From assembly GCA_900322095.1 (NCBI GenBank), contig ONYS01000015.1, positions 1 to 55,012 on the forward strand: a DNA stretch of 55,012 bases, in the 5' to 3' direction. The position numbers were made by a program, and so were the translations under genes. Within the stretch, counting starts at the first letter, position 1; each line of letters begins with the position of its first letter. This document shows, in pieces, positions 1 through 7,964 of the stretch. The notes below the pieces were generated by a model, which saw nothing but the letters and a program-made list of their open reading frames with translations, made no database searches and was not told where the DNA came from. The DNA comes from an uncultured Prevotella sp. (lineage in GTDB: Bacteria; Bacteroidota; Bacteroidia; Bacteroidales; Bacteroidaceae).

Positions 1-52
1 CATGGCTCCCAAGGATGACTTTATCGGAAGACTCTTATCAGAGAACGACTAA
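1..52 (+). CDS. Possible C-terminal end of a gene entering from the left
   Basis: An open frame runs from the window edge to a TAA at 50-52 and encodes about 17 residues ending in LLSEND. It is followed at once by a perfect inverted repeat, as expected at a gene end. Too little is visible to name a product, and chance openness over 52 bases is quite possible. Confidence 0.3.
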   Translation, partial: MAPKDDFIGRLLSEND

Positions 53-65
53 TATTTAGTCGTTC
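43..65. terminator. Perfect 10-bp inverted repeat, possible terminator
   Basis: GAACGACTAA and TTAGTCGTTC form a perfect 10-bp stem around a 3-nt loop. The left arm covers the stop codon of the putative gene end at 50-52. It lies 56 bp beyond the 3' end of the NDH-2 gene on the other strand, so it could serve convergent transcripts. No T-tract follows on either strand, so termination is only inferred. Confidence 0.35.
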
Positions 66-120
66 CGAACCATCATGTCAAAAAGACTGAGTAGTTACTC
101 CGTAAAACTGCTTATAACGA

Positions 121-1476
121 CTACTGCTTCTCTTCCTCCAAGAGGTCGGTGCCGAGGTGCGTACTGGCCTCTCGTTTGATGCGCTCAAGGATAATCTTCG
201 GTTTCGTGGCATAGACGATGTTGCGGATAGAACCGGCGTAGCTGAAGTACTGCCATGCCCAGGAGAGCATCACTGAGAGTTTGTTTTTCACGCCGAGGAT
301 GGAGCGCAGGTGGACGACGAGCCACAGCAGCCACGCCATAAAGCCTTGGAAATGAACTTTGCCGATGTCGGCCACGGCTTTGTTGCGGCCAATGGTAGCC
401 ATCGAGCCCAGGTCGTTGTAGTGGAAAGCCTGGAGGTTGTTGTTGCCAGCGTTGAGCTTGCGTAGGTTGCGGGCCAGGTTTCTTGCCTGCTGTATGGCCA
501 CCTGAGCCAGCTGCGGATGTCCGTTGGGATAGGCTTCGTCGGAAGTCATTAGGCACTGGTCGCCGATGGAGAAGATGCCGTCGAGGCCAGGCACGCGGTT
601 GCACTCATCCACCTTAATGCGGAATCCACGGCCCAGTTTGTTGTTCTCGATACCCACGATAGGCTGAGCCCTGATGCCCGACACCCAAAGGAAGGTGCGG
701 GTGGGGATGCTCGTGCCGTCCTTGATCATCACGCGGAAGTCCTTGTAGTCGGTGACCATCTTGCCAAACTGCACGTCGACGCCCATGCCCTTGAGGAACT
801 TCAGAGCCTTGTCCGACGACTGCTGCGACATGCCGGCCAGGAGTTTGGTGCCTGCCTCCAGGAGGTAGATGTGCATGTGGGAAGCGTCCATATCGGGATA
901 GTCGTAGGGGATGACGTAGCGTTTCATCTCAGAGATGGCGCCGGCAATCTCCACGCCTGTGGCACCGCCGCCCACGATGACTACGTTGAGCAGTTCCTGG
1001 CGTTCCTCCTCGGTGGCGCAGGTCAGAGCGCGCTCCAGGTTGGAGAGCAGCACGTTGCGCAGTCCCATGGCTTCATCGAGATGACGCATGGGGATGGCCC
1101 ACTCCTCAACATCCTTGTTGCCATAGAAGTTGGTCGTGGCTCCGGCGGCAAAGACGAGATAGTCGTAGCTGATCTTGCCGATAGAGGTCTGCAGAATCTT
1201 CTTGTTGGGGAAGACGGCACGTGCCTCGGCCATACGGAAGTAGAAGTCCTTGCGCTTGCGGAAGATTTGGCGGAAGGGGAAGGAGATATTGCTTGGTGCC
1301 AGACCGGCTGAAGCTACTTGGTAGATGAGGGGCGGGAATTGATGATAGTTGTTTTTGTCGATCAGAACCACCTGCATGCCGCTGCCTTTGAGGTCCTCGG
1401 CCAGGCGCAGACCGCCAAGACCGCCGCCGACAATGACGACACGCTTCTGTGATGTTCGTTTGATATTTATGCTCAT
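121..1476 (-). CDS. ndh: Type II NADH:quinone oxidoreductase (NDH-2)
   Basis: A 451-aa flavoprotein that would oxidise NADH and pass electrons to quinone at the inner face of the membrane without pumping protons. An FAD-binding Rossmann motif GGGLGG lies at residues 17-22 and a second nucleotide-binding motif GGGATG near 170-175. A GDQC segment near residue 308 and an AQVAIQQA stretch near 330 match the FAD- and quinone-site region of NDH-2. A hydrophobic, Trp-rich segment at about 380-412 fits membrane attachment. Length is normal for the family. It stands alone, with a -7-like box (TATCTTTG on the minus strand) at 1504-1511. Family assignment is firm; the electron acceptor is inferred. Confidence 0.93.
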   Translation of the reverse strand: MSINIKRTSQKRVVIVGGGLGGLRLAEDLKGSGMQVVLIDKNNYHQFPPLIYQVASAGLAPSNISFPFRQIFRKRKDFYFRMAEARAVFPNKKILQTSIGKISYDYLVFAAGATTNFYGNKDVEEWAIPMRHLDEAMGLRNVLLSNLERALTCATEEERQELLNVVIVGGGATGVEIAGAISEMKRYVIPYDYPDMDASHMHIYLLEAGTKLLAGMSQQSSDKALKFLKGMGVDVQFGKMVTDYKDFRVMIKDGTSIPTRTFLWVSGIRAQPIVGIENNKLGRGFRIKVDECNRVPGLDGIFSIGDQCLMTSDEAYPNGHPQLAQVAIQQARNLARNLRKLNAGNNNLQAFHYNDLGSMATIGRNKAVADIGKVHFQGFMAWLLWLVVHLRSILGVKNKLSVMLSWAWQYFSYAGSIRNIVYATKPKIILERIKREASTHLGTDLLEEEKQ

Positions 1477-1503
1477 ACGGGTTAAATTTGATAATCTCTA
1501 ATG

Positions 1504-1511
1504 CAAAGATA
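1504..1511 (-). promoter_or_regulatory. Bacteroidota -7 box for ndh
   Basis: The minus strand reads TATCTTTG followed by C, matching the TAnnTTTG -7 consensus about 28 bp before the ndh start. No convincing TTTG sits 19 bp upstream, so this is a partial match. Confidence 0.45.
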
Positions 1512-1863
1512 ACCTATTTTGTCTTACGTCAGTCCTTTTTCTGCAAGAATATTTCAAGTTTTCTTTAGTTCTGTATTGTTGTGTCTTGTTCAATCCGTCA
1601 GCAACTGGGGAGCGCCTGCCTGGCATTCGTCTTTCTGCACTCGCTCCTTATCCTCACTATGCTGGGCGGCAATTGTGATAATTGTGGCCATCGGCGGGCG
1701 GCTTATGCGGCATTCTTGATCTTGTTTCCGAGAGTTTATGGCTCACCTAGGGTAGGAAAATATTTCAAACTCCGCTTTGTGAGTAGATTATTGTCGGTTT
1801 AGTCACAGCCCTTTACAAGTCATCGAGCCCTGTGAGGGCGGTGCCGTTTTTTAGCCGTATCAC
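1512..1863. other. Intergenic region without a recognised gene
   Basis: About 350 bp between the divergent ndh and AAA-ATPase promoters. Short open frames here (for example 1581-1802) have no family resemblance or promoter and look like chance. A small stem GCCCT-GTG-AGGGC near 1829-1841 is followed by a T-run, but no plus-strand gene precedes it. Confidence 0.6.
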
Positions 1864-1894
1864 TTGGCAGTCTGAAAGTAAAACGCTATATTTG
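1864..1894 (+). promoter_or_regulatory. Promoter of the AAA-ATPase gene
   Basis: TTGG at 1864-1867, a 19-bp spacer, and TATATTTG at 1887-1894 match the Bacteroidota -33/-7 promoter. The predicted start of transcription near 1900 leaves a leader of only about 14 nt before the ATG at 1914. Confidence 0.75.
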
Positions 1895-1913
1895 CAGAAA
1901 AGAAAAATCCATT

Positions 1914-3644
1914 ATGAGCAACGACTTCAAACTGATACCCTACGGCATCTCTAATTTTAAGCAGGTACGGAATGAAAACAAATATTTGGTCGACAAGACC
2001 ATGTATTTCGAGAAAATGGAACGGGCAGGCAACTTCCTGTTTCTTGTCCGGCCACGCCGTTTCGGCAAGAGCCTTTTCCTCAGTATGCTCGAGGCCTATT
2101 ATGATATCAATGAGAAAGACAACTTCCAAGAATTGTTCAGGGGATTGTATGTCGAGCAGCATCCAACAGATAATAGAAATAAATTTCAAGTGCTGCACCT
2201 CGATTTCTCGCTGGTAGGGAGTGATGTGGAGAATTTGGAAGAAAACTTCAATCGATATGGCGGACAGGAGTTGGATTCGTTTATAGAATATTATAAGAAG
2301 TATTACGATCCTCAGTTTGTAGAGAATGTACACAAAGAGCCCTCGGCTGTAGGCAAACTCAACTTGGTTCGTATAGAGGCAAGGAAAAATAATTTAAAAC
2401 TGTATCTTGTCGTCGACGAGTATGACAACTTCACTAATAATATTCTGAATATTAAAGGTTTTGAGGCCTATCATGCGCTCACCCACGGCACTGGCTTCTA
2501 TCGCGACGTGTTCAAAATCTTTAAGCCGATGTTCAACCGTATCATCATGCTTGGCGTTTCGCCCATTACACTCGACGACCTTACCAGCGGCTACAATATT
2601 GCTCTGAATATCACTATGGATTCCCGGTTCAACCAGGTGCTTGGCTTTTCAGAAGATGACGTCAGACAAATGATTCGGTATTACAAGGATGCTGGGGCTT
2701 TGCCCGCAAGCGTGACTGAAGACAGCATCATAGATGATATTAAGCCTTGGTACGATAACTATTGTTTTGCAGAGGACAGCTTTGGTACTGAGCCGAGCAT
2801 GTTCAACAGCGATATGGTGTGTTACTATATGAGTAACCTCATAGAACATGGACGTCGCCCCAAGGAGCGTATCGACCCGAACACGATGACCGACTATGCC
2901 AAGTTGAAGCGTCTGATAGAGATTGACAAATTGGAAGGCGAAAGACTCAATGTCATTCATCATATCGCCGAAGACGGATACATCTACGGCATTGTAGTCA
3001 CTCATTTTTCTGCCGAAAGGATGATGGAATTCGGCAACTTCATCAGCCTGCTCTACTACTATGGCATGCTCACCATCGGCGGTGTGGAGGGCGAATTGCT
3101 CAAGCTCACCATTCCCAATAACAACGTGCGCTTGCAGTATTACCGCTACCTATTGGATGAATATCAGTCAATAGCTTCTGTGAATACCACCGAGTTGAGT
3201 CTGAATTTCAGCCGTGCTGCACTCAAGGGAGACTGGCAGCCACTCCTCTCGTTCATCTGCAAAGCCTACCACGACACCACTGCCGTGCGACAGCTCATTG
3301 AGGGCGAACGCAACCTGCAAGGATTCATGAATGCCTACCTGACGCTGACCAAATATTACCTCGTCGCACCGGAGATGGAGTTCAGCCACGGCTACTGTGA
3401 CTTCTTCCTGTTGCCCAACTACGAGGTCTATCCGATGGTGGCCCACAGCTATATCCTCGAGTTGAAGTATCTCAAGGCCGACGCTACCGAAGCCGATGCC
3501 GCGCAGCAGTGGGCAGAAGCGGTGGAGCAGATCAAGACGTATGCCGTAGACAAGAAACTGCAGTCCATGCTCCACGGAACACAGCTCCACTGCATCGTCG
3601 TGCAGATAAAAGGCTACGATCTCATGAGAATGGAAGAAATATAA
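1914..3644 (+). CDS. AAA-ATPase-like / PD-(D/E)XK nuclease superfamily protein
   Basis: A 576-aa cytoplasmic protein of the AAA-ATPase-like plus DUF1703 type, which is expanded in gut and oral Bacteroidales. The N-terminal region has the typical IPYGISNF opening, a Walker-A-like RPRRFGKSLF at about 46-55, and a Walker-B-like LYLVVDEYD near 165. The C-terminal third has the PD-(D/E)XK pattern: GYCDFFLLPN (Asp) then YILELKYLK (Glu-x-Lys) near residue 520. Length is normal for the family. It has its own promoter and no co-oriented neighbour. The biological role of the family is not established; defence or mobile-element functions have been suggested but nothing here shows one. Confidence 0.9.
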   Translation: MSNDFKLIPYGISNFKQVRNENKYLVDKTMYFEKMERAGNFLFLVRPRRFGKSLFLSMLEAYYDINEKDNFQELFRGLYVEQHPTDNRNKFQVLHLDFSLVGSDVENLEENFNRYGGQELDSFIEYYKKYYDPQFVENVHKEPSAVGKLNLVRIEARKNNLKLYLVVDEYDNFTNNILNIKGFEAYHALTHGTGFYRDVFKIFKPMFNRIIMLGVSPITLDDLTSGYNIALNITMDSRFNQVLGFSEDDVRQMIRYYKDAGALPASVTEDSIIDDIKPWYDNYCFAEDSFGTEPSMFNSDMVCYYMSNLIEHGRRPKERIDPNTMTDYAKLKRLIEIDKLEGERLNVIHHIAEDGYIYGIVVTHFSAERMMEFGNFISLLYYYGMLTIGGVEGELLKLTIPNNNVRLQYYRYLLDEYQSIASVNTTELSLNFSRAALKGDWQPLLSFICKAYHDTTAVRQLIEGERNLQGFMNAYLTLTKYYLVAPEMEFSHGYCDFFLLPNYEVYPMVAHSYILELKYLKADATEADAAQQWAEAVEQIKTYAVDKKLQSMLHGTQLHCIVVQIKGYDLMRMEEI

Positions 3645-3664
3645 GGATAACCAACAGACCCACC

Positions 3665-3698
3665 CCTAACCCCTCCCTACAAAGGGAGGGGAATGCAA
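3665..3698. repeat. CCCCTCCCT...AGGGAGGGG hairpin
   Basis: CCCCTCCCT, a short loop and AGGGAGGGG form a stable stem 20 bp downstream of the AAA-ATPase stop. A related stem CCCCTCCCT-ctgt-AGGGAGGGG occurs at 3841-3861 in the same spacer. These may be extragenic repeats that also help end transcription. Confidence 0.55.
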
Positions 3699-3709
3699 AC
3701 GGAGGTCGT

Positions 3710-3805
3710 GTTAGGAGGGTCGGCATTCCTGCCGACCAAGTATTTACCTTATAATGTACTATCAGTCTTTCTTTCTTGGCCGTCAGGAATGACGGCCCTC
3801 CTACC
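3710..3805. repeat. Inverted pair of GGCCGTCATTCCTGACGGCC-type REP elements
   Basis: Two palindromic 20-bp units, 3718-3737 (GGTCGGCATTCCTGCCGACC) and 3778-3797 (GGCCGTCAGGAATGACGGCC), lie in opposite orientation about 40 bp apart, flanked by matching GGAGG/CCTCC and CCAAG/CTTGG edges. The same family recurs at 46946-46965, 52851-52870 and 52935-52954. The paired layout resembles a bacterial interspersed mosaic element. Confidence 0.8.
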
Positions 3806-3926
3806 ATGCGGCTTCCGGCGTTTGTGCACAGATGTTACTCCCCTCCCTCTGTAGGGAGGGGCTGTGGGTGGGTCTTCTCCTACGCTCACTCTGTAGGGAT
3901 GGGCATAACAATCGCTAGGAATCATT

Positions 3927-3962
3927 TGAAAAAGCCTCCCACACGTCACGTGCAGGAGGCTC
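3927..3962 (-). terminator. Rho-independent terminator of the HicB-like gene
   Basis: On the minus strand a GCCTCC stem with an inner CACGT/ACGTG helix closes with GGGAGGC and runs into a T-tract. It lies 30 bp past the stop codon of the HicB-like gene. Confidence 0.8.
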
Positions 3963-3991
3963 AAAGAGTTCATTATTATGAAATAGCCGAA

Positions 3992-4366
3992 TCAGAAAGA
4001 TGCGGCCAGTAAATCTTTCTTGATGTTGTTGAAGCATTCTGAAAGCCGTCTGTAAGTCTTTTCTCCCGCTTTCTTGCATCCACTGCTGTACTGCAGCGAT
4101 GGATTGATGCCAGCCCTGCGGGCCACCTCGTTTACATTGAAGTAATCGAAGTAGTTGAAGAAAGACTGCAAATCATATTTATATTCCAAAGCTATATCGC
4201 CTTGTAAGTCGCCGGCCTGTCTTGCTTCCTCGAGACAAACCTCCAAGTCCTTCTTGGCTTCTTCCACGGTCAGGCCACAACCATTATATCCGCCGTTGCC
4301 GATCTCCGTGCTGCACCAGTAATTGCCATCGGTGCCTTTTTCCACTGTTACGATTGCTTTTGTCAT
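3992..4366 (-). CDS. HicB-like antitoxin without a HicA partner
   Basis: A 124-aa protein. Residues 1-50 have the HicB fold signature: a short strand-rich start (TVEKGTDGNYWC), a Gly-rich turn (GNGGYNGCG) and the LTVEEAKKDLEVCLEEA helix. Residues 70-120 look like a small helix-turn-helix (NVNEVARRAGINPSLQ) suited to autoregulation. A HicA toxin, usually about 60 aa and adjacent, is absent. Only 45 bp separate it from the MATE gene, and the 340 bp downstream contain no HicA-like frame. It is therefore an orphan, either a solitary regulator or a relic. The family call is good; activity as an antitoxin is inferred. Confidence 0.8.
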   Translation of the reverse strand: MTKAIVTVEKGTDGNYWCSTEIGNGGYNGCGLTVEEAKKDLEVCLEEARQAGDLQGDIALEYKYDLQSFFNYFDYFNVNEVARRAGINPSLQYSSGCKKAGEKTYRRLSECFNNIKKDLLAASF

Positions 4367-4411
4367 TATATCTTAGCTTATGCTGTTATACAGATATCCT
4401 TTACCTTCCTC

Positions 4412-5821
4412 TTATTCTCCTTCTTGCTTCTGCGAGGCTTGGCGCTCAAGGGCCAATTCCTTTTCTTGTTGTTGCCGCTTGAAAATGCGCATATAGTGTA
4501 TCATCACAAAGGCTGTGACGATTGACGACAGCAGGTCGGCAGCGGGCAGGGAGAACCATACGCCATTCAGCTTGAAAAGCAACGGGAGGAGTCCGAGCAT
4601 GGGCAGAAGGAAGATGAGCTGGCGGGAGAGCGAGAGGAAGATGCTCACCTTCACCTTACCGATACACTGGAAGAAATTGGTGGTGACCATCTGATAACCC
4701 ACAATGGGGAACATGCAGCCACAGATGCGCAGGGCGTTGGCAGCGATGTCGGTGAGCGTGGGGTCGGTGGTGAAGAGGCGCACGCACAGCCGGGGCAGGA
4801 ACATGGAAAAACACCAGCCAATGACCATCACGCCTGTTGCGCTGAGCATCGTGAGCTTGAGCACGCGCATCAGACGGTCGAAGTTCTGGGCACCGAAGTT
4901 GTAGCCCGCAATGGGCTGCATGCCCTGGTTGAGACCCATCACGAACATGGTGAAGACGAAGAGTATCTTGTTGGAAATACCATAGGCACCAACGGCAAAG
5001 TCGCCGCCATAGCGCACCAACTGATTGTTGATGAAGATGACGATGATGCAGGAGCAGACGTTCATACAGAAAGGCGAGATGCCAATGCCGATGATGTTGC
5101 TGACGATTTGTGAGTGGAGTCTGTAGGTGCCGCGGCGGAAGTGGATGAGCTCACGCTTGTTGCTCAACAGGCGTATCTGATAGCAGAGCGCCAACACCTG
5201 AGCCAGAATGGTGGCATAGGCAGCGCCGCTGATGCCCAGTCCGAGTCCCCAAGGATAGATGAAGATGGGGTCGAGGATGGTGTTGAGCACCACGGTGAAG
5301 ATAGTGGCGGTCATGGCCTGACGCGGCTTGGAGGCGGCGCGCAGCACGGCGTTGAGGCCGAGATAGGTGTGGGTGACGACGTTGCCCGCCATGATGATGA
5401 CCATGTATTGGCGGGCGTAGGGCAGGGTGGCATCGCTGGCACCGAAGAAGCGGAGGATGGGGGCGAGAAACACAAGACAAATCACCGACAGAATAACGCC
5501 CATGTAGACGTTGAGCATGAGTGTATTGCCGAGGATATTCTCTGCCGTGCGGTAGTCTTTCTGTCCCAGTTTCACGGAAAGGAAGGTGGAGGAGCCCACG
5601 CCGATGGCAGCACCGAAGGCTCCCGTGAGGTTCATGAAGGGGAAGGTGATGGCCAGTCCGGAGATGGCGATTGGTCCCACGCCCTGACCGATGAAGATGG
5701 AGTCGACCATGTTGTAGAGCGATGAGGCCAGCATGGCCACGATGGCTGGGAGGGCATACTGCCATAGCAGGTGTCCTACGGGTTTGGTGCCGAGTTCGAG
5801 AGTTGCTTGAAGATTATTCAT
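4412..5821 (-). CDS. MATE family multidrug efflux transporter
   Basis: A polytopic inner-membrane exporter of about 469 aa, expected to use a Na+ or H+ gradient. About twelve hydrophobic segments are visible, and the first helix region (PAIVAMLASSLYNMVDSIFI) is typical of MATE proteins; the internal duplication expected for the family is plausible. The open frame continues upstream to 5962, but that extension is translated from a 10-bp DNA repeat (a run of SPKSPTSLKS-type residues). The ATG at 5821 (MNNLQATLELGTKP) is therefore chosen, giving normal family length. It is last in the porG-bamA-murI operon. Substrate unknown. Confidence 0.9.
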   Translation of the reverse strand: MNNLQATLELGTKPVGHLLWQYALPAIVAMLASSLYNMVDSIFIGQGVGPIAISGLAITFPFMNLTGAFGAAIGVGSSTFLSVKLGQKDYRTAENILGNTLMLNVYMGVILSVICLVFLAPILRFFGASDATLPYARQYMVIIMAGNVVTHTYLGLNAVLRAASKPRQAMTATIFTVVLNTILDPIFIYPWGLGLGISGAAYATILAQVLALCYQIRLLSNKRELIHFRRGTYRLHSQIVSNIIGIGISPFCMNVCSCIIVIFINNQLVRYGGDFAVGAYGISNKILFVFTMFVMGLNQGMQPIAGYNFGAQNFDRLMRVLKLTMLSATGVMVIGWCFSMFLPRLCVRLFTTDPTLTDIAANALRICGCMFPIVGYQMVTTNFFQCIGKVKVSIFLSLSRQLIFLLPMLGLLPLLFKLNGVWFSLPAADLLSSIVTAFVMIHYMRIFKRQQQEKELALERQASQKQEGE

Positions 5822-5835
5822 TGAATTATTTTTTT

Positions 5836-5948
5836 TCGGACTGGTCGGACTTTTCAGACTTTTCGGACTTTTCAGACTTTTCAGACTGGTCGGACTTTTC
5901 GGACTGGTCTGACCAGTCGGACCAGTCCGAAAAGTCCGATCGGTCTGA
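5836..5948. repeat. Decameric GACTGGTCGG/GACTTTTCGG repeat array
   Basis: About eleven imperfect 10-bp units (CGGACTTTTC and CGGACTGGTC types) fill the gap between the murI stop codon (5949) and the MATE start. The last units are inverted relative to the first, so the array can fold into a long hairpin. A related decameric array lies at 14666-14730. Units of 10 bp match one helical turn. Function unknown. Confidence 0.85.
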
Positions 5949-6791
5949 TTACTCCAGGTCAAGGTGATTGACGTTCACTTCATCGCTGATGAAGATGCGG
6001 GCGCCCTCCTTGAAGCGGTCGGGATTCTCTGTGGTGTAGTAGGCCACCTGACCTCCCTTGGTGCACCGGGCATCCATGTCGGGATGGCGGTGGAGATAGT
6101 CCTTCAGGCTGGAGGCTACATATTCGCCCTGCGGCACGATGCGCACGTCGGGACTGACGTATTTCACAATCTTGGGCAGCAGTATAGGATAGTGGGTGCA
6201 GCCCAGGATGAGCGTGTCGATGAGCGGATCCTTCTGCATGAGCTGGTCGAGGCGCTTCTTTACAAAGTAGTCGGCACCGGGCGAATCAGCCTCGTTGTAC
6301 TCTATGAGCGGCACCCAGAACGGACAGGCCTGACCCGACACCTTGATGTTGGGCCACAGTTTGGCAATCTCCATCTCATAGCTGCGGCTGCGGATGGTGC
6401 CCTCTGTGGCAACGATGCCGACGTGGTTGTTGCGGGTTATCTTGCCTACGACCTCTGCCGTAGGGCGGATGACACCCAGCACGCGGCGGTTGGGGTCGAG
6501 CTGCGGCAGGTCGTTCTGCTGTATTGTGCGCAGGGCTTTGGCCGAGGCCGTGTTGCAGCCGAGGATGACGAGATGACAGCCCATCTGAAACAGTTTCACC
6601 ACGGCCTGACGCGTGAACTGATAGACCACGTCGAACGACCGCGGACCATAGGGTGCACGGGCATTGTCGCCCAGGAATATAAAGTCGTATTGGGGCAGCA
6701 GCTGACGTATGCCATGAAGGATGGTGAGTCCGCCGTAGCCTGAATCGAAGATGCCAATAGGACCGGCAGTTTGTGGTAAATCCATAGTCAT
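5949..6791 (-). CDS. murI: Glutamate racemase
   Basis: A 280-aa cytoplasmic enzyme that interconverts L- and D-glutamate to supply D-Glu for peptidoglycan. Both catalytic cysteines are present: Cys79 in LGCNTAS and Cys198 in LGCTHYP. The substrate-binding segments FDSGYGGLTIL (15-25) and GDNARAPYG (41-49) are intact. Length is normal. It starts 3 bp after the third ompH-like gene, so the two are almost certainly co-transcribed, and its stop codon abuts the decameric repeat array. Confidence 0.95.
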   Translation of the reverse strand: MTMDLPQTAGPIGIFDSGYGGLTILHGIRQLLPQYDFIFLGDNARAPYGPRSFDVVYQFTRQAVVKLFQMGCHLVILGCNTASAKALRTIQQNDLPQLDPNRRVLGVIRPTAEVVGKITRNNHVGIVATEGTIRSRSYEMEIAKLWPNIKVSGQACPFWVPLIEYNEADSPGADYFVKKRLDQLMQKDPLIDTLILGCTHYPILLPKIVKYVSPDVRIVPQGEYVASSLKDYLHRHPDMDARCTKGGQVAYYTTENPDRFKEGARIFISDEVNVNHLDLE

Positions 6792-6794
6792 CGC

Positions 6795-7328
6795 TTATTT
6801 TAGAATGCTTTTCATCCGGGCTGTTACGTCCTCGCCCGTAGCGTGGGAGACGAAGGGCAGCGCGTTGTTGTCGGTGTTGAGGATGAAGTCGTAGCCGCTC
6901 TGGTTGCCGATGGTCTGAGCCGCTTCGGCGATGCGCCGCTTCAGAGGCTCAAGCGCATCCTTCTTGGCTTGCGAGAGCAGCCGCTCGGCCTGCTGTTTGA
7001 AGTCGATACCTTTCTGCATGAGTTCCTCCAGCTCAGCCTGGCGCTTGGCGCGGATGGTCGGGGCGAAGCTGCTCTGACCCTCGAGAAACTCTTCGTATTT
7101 CTGGTTGAACTCGTCTTCGGAGCGCTTCTGCTCCGCCTCATACTGGGCGCGGAGGTTGTCGAGCTGGTGCATGGCGAGCGTGTAGTCGCTCATGGAGTGG
7201 AGCACCTCGTCGTAGCTGAAGTAGCCGAAGCTGACTCTGTGGCCGGCTGCAGCCGTGCTGGCGTGCTCCTGAGCCGCAGCGGCGAGGGGCAGGAGCGTGA
7301 GGATGAGAATGTAGATGTATCTTTTCAT
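6795..7328 (-). CDS. OmpH/Skp family periplasmic chaperone (third paralogue)
   Basis: A 177-aa secreted protein with a signal peptide (MKRYIYILILTLLPLAAAAQ) and a long charged coiled-coil at about 50-140, as in Skp, which holds unfolded outer-membrane proteins in the periplasm. The C-terminal strand region (YDFILNTDNNALPFVSHA) matches the OmpH body domain. It lies just before murI. A terminator-like hairpin sits in its 5' leader (7344-7371), so its expression may be lower than that of the two upstream paralogues. Confidence 0.88.
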   Translation of the reverse strand: MKRYIYILILTLLPLAAAAQEHASTAAAGHRVSFGYFSYDEVLHSMSDYTLAMHQLDNLRAQYEAEQKRSEDEFNQKYEEFLEGQSSFAPTIRAKRQAELEELMQKGIDFKQQAERLLSQAKKDALEPLKRRIAEAAQTIGNQSGYDFILNTDNNALPFVSHATGEDVTARMKSILK

Positions 7329-7338
7329 TGTTTTAACG

Positions 7339-7371
7339 AAAAAACCACAGACGTCGGAAAACGCCTGTGGT
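7339..7371 (-). terminator. Internal terminator or attenuator between ompH paralogues
   Basis: On the minus strand ACCACAGGCG, an 8-nt loop and CGTCTGTGGT (9 of 10 pairs) run into TTTTTT. This is a textbook intrinsic terminator placed 10 bp before the start of the third ompH gene, inside what is otherwise one operon. Confidence 0.8.
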
Positions 7372-7401
7372 GTCTGCTAGCGCTTTTGAGGCGCAATGTT
7401 T

Positions 7402-7905
7402 TTATTTCAACTTAGCAAGTTCAGCCTTCACCTCGGCGGTAACGTCGGTGCTGAGCGTCGTGCTGACGTAGGGGATGCCGGCGCCAATGTCCATGATGTA
7501 GACATACTTGCCGCGGTCGCCAACGTTCTTGATGGCATTCTGCAGTTTGGTCTGAATCGGGGCGAGCTTCTCCTGCTGCAGTTTCTGCATGGCGGCAGCG
7601 TCGTCCTGCTGAGCCTGCTGATACTTCTGATAGAGGGTCTGCAGTTCGGTCTCGGTTTCTTTCTTCTTGGCATCAGGCATCGTGGAGGCAGCCTTCTGAT
7701 ACTCGTCGCTCTTGCGCTGCAGCTCATCTGCCATCTGCTTGAGCTCGCTGTCGTAGATCTTTGCCTGCGACTCGACCTCACCTTGTGCCTTAATGAATTC
7801 AGGCAGTGACTGTACTACTTCCTGAACGTTGAGGTGTCCGAACTTCTGCTGTGCGAATGTTGCCAGAGGGGCAAACATCATCAACATTAAAATAAGTTTT
7901 TTCAT
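7402..7905 (-). CDS. OmpH/Skp family periplasmic chaperone (second paralogue)
   Basis: A 167-aa protein with a signal peptide (MKKLILMLMMFAPLATFAQQ), a first body strand (KFGHLNVQEVVQSLP), a long coiled-coil at about 45-125, and a closing body segment (YIMDIGAGIPYVSTT). The architecture matches trimeric Skp tentacles. It sits between two other copies downstream of bamA, so it probably serves the same outer-membrane assembly route. The three copies differ widely in sequence, so this is an old duplication rather than a recent one. Confidence 0.92.
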   Translation of the reverse strand: MKKLILMLMMFAPLATFAQQKFGHLNVQEVVQSLPEFIKAQGEVESQAKIYDSELKQMADELQRKSDEYQKAASTMPDAKKKETETELQTLYQKYQQAQQDDAAAMQKLQQEKLAPIQTKLQNAIKNVGDRGKYVYIMDIGAGIPYVSTTLSTDVTAEVKAELAKLK

Positions 7906-7964
7906 TTTCTTTCTGATTGTTATTTATTTGTTATAGTAGAATCTTTCTGAATAAGCGCATGGCG

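Noticed and set aside
1581-1802. 73-codon plus-strand frame upstream of the AAA-ATPase gene
   Set aside because: No promoter, ribosome-binding context or recognisable motif; likely a chance frame.
5822-5962. 47-residue N-terminal extension of the MATE protein
   Set aside because: It is translated from the decameric DNA repeat and lies before the conserved MATE start; normal length is reached from 5821.
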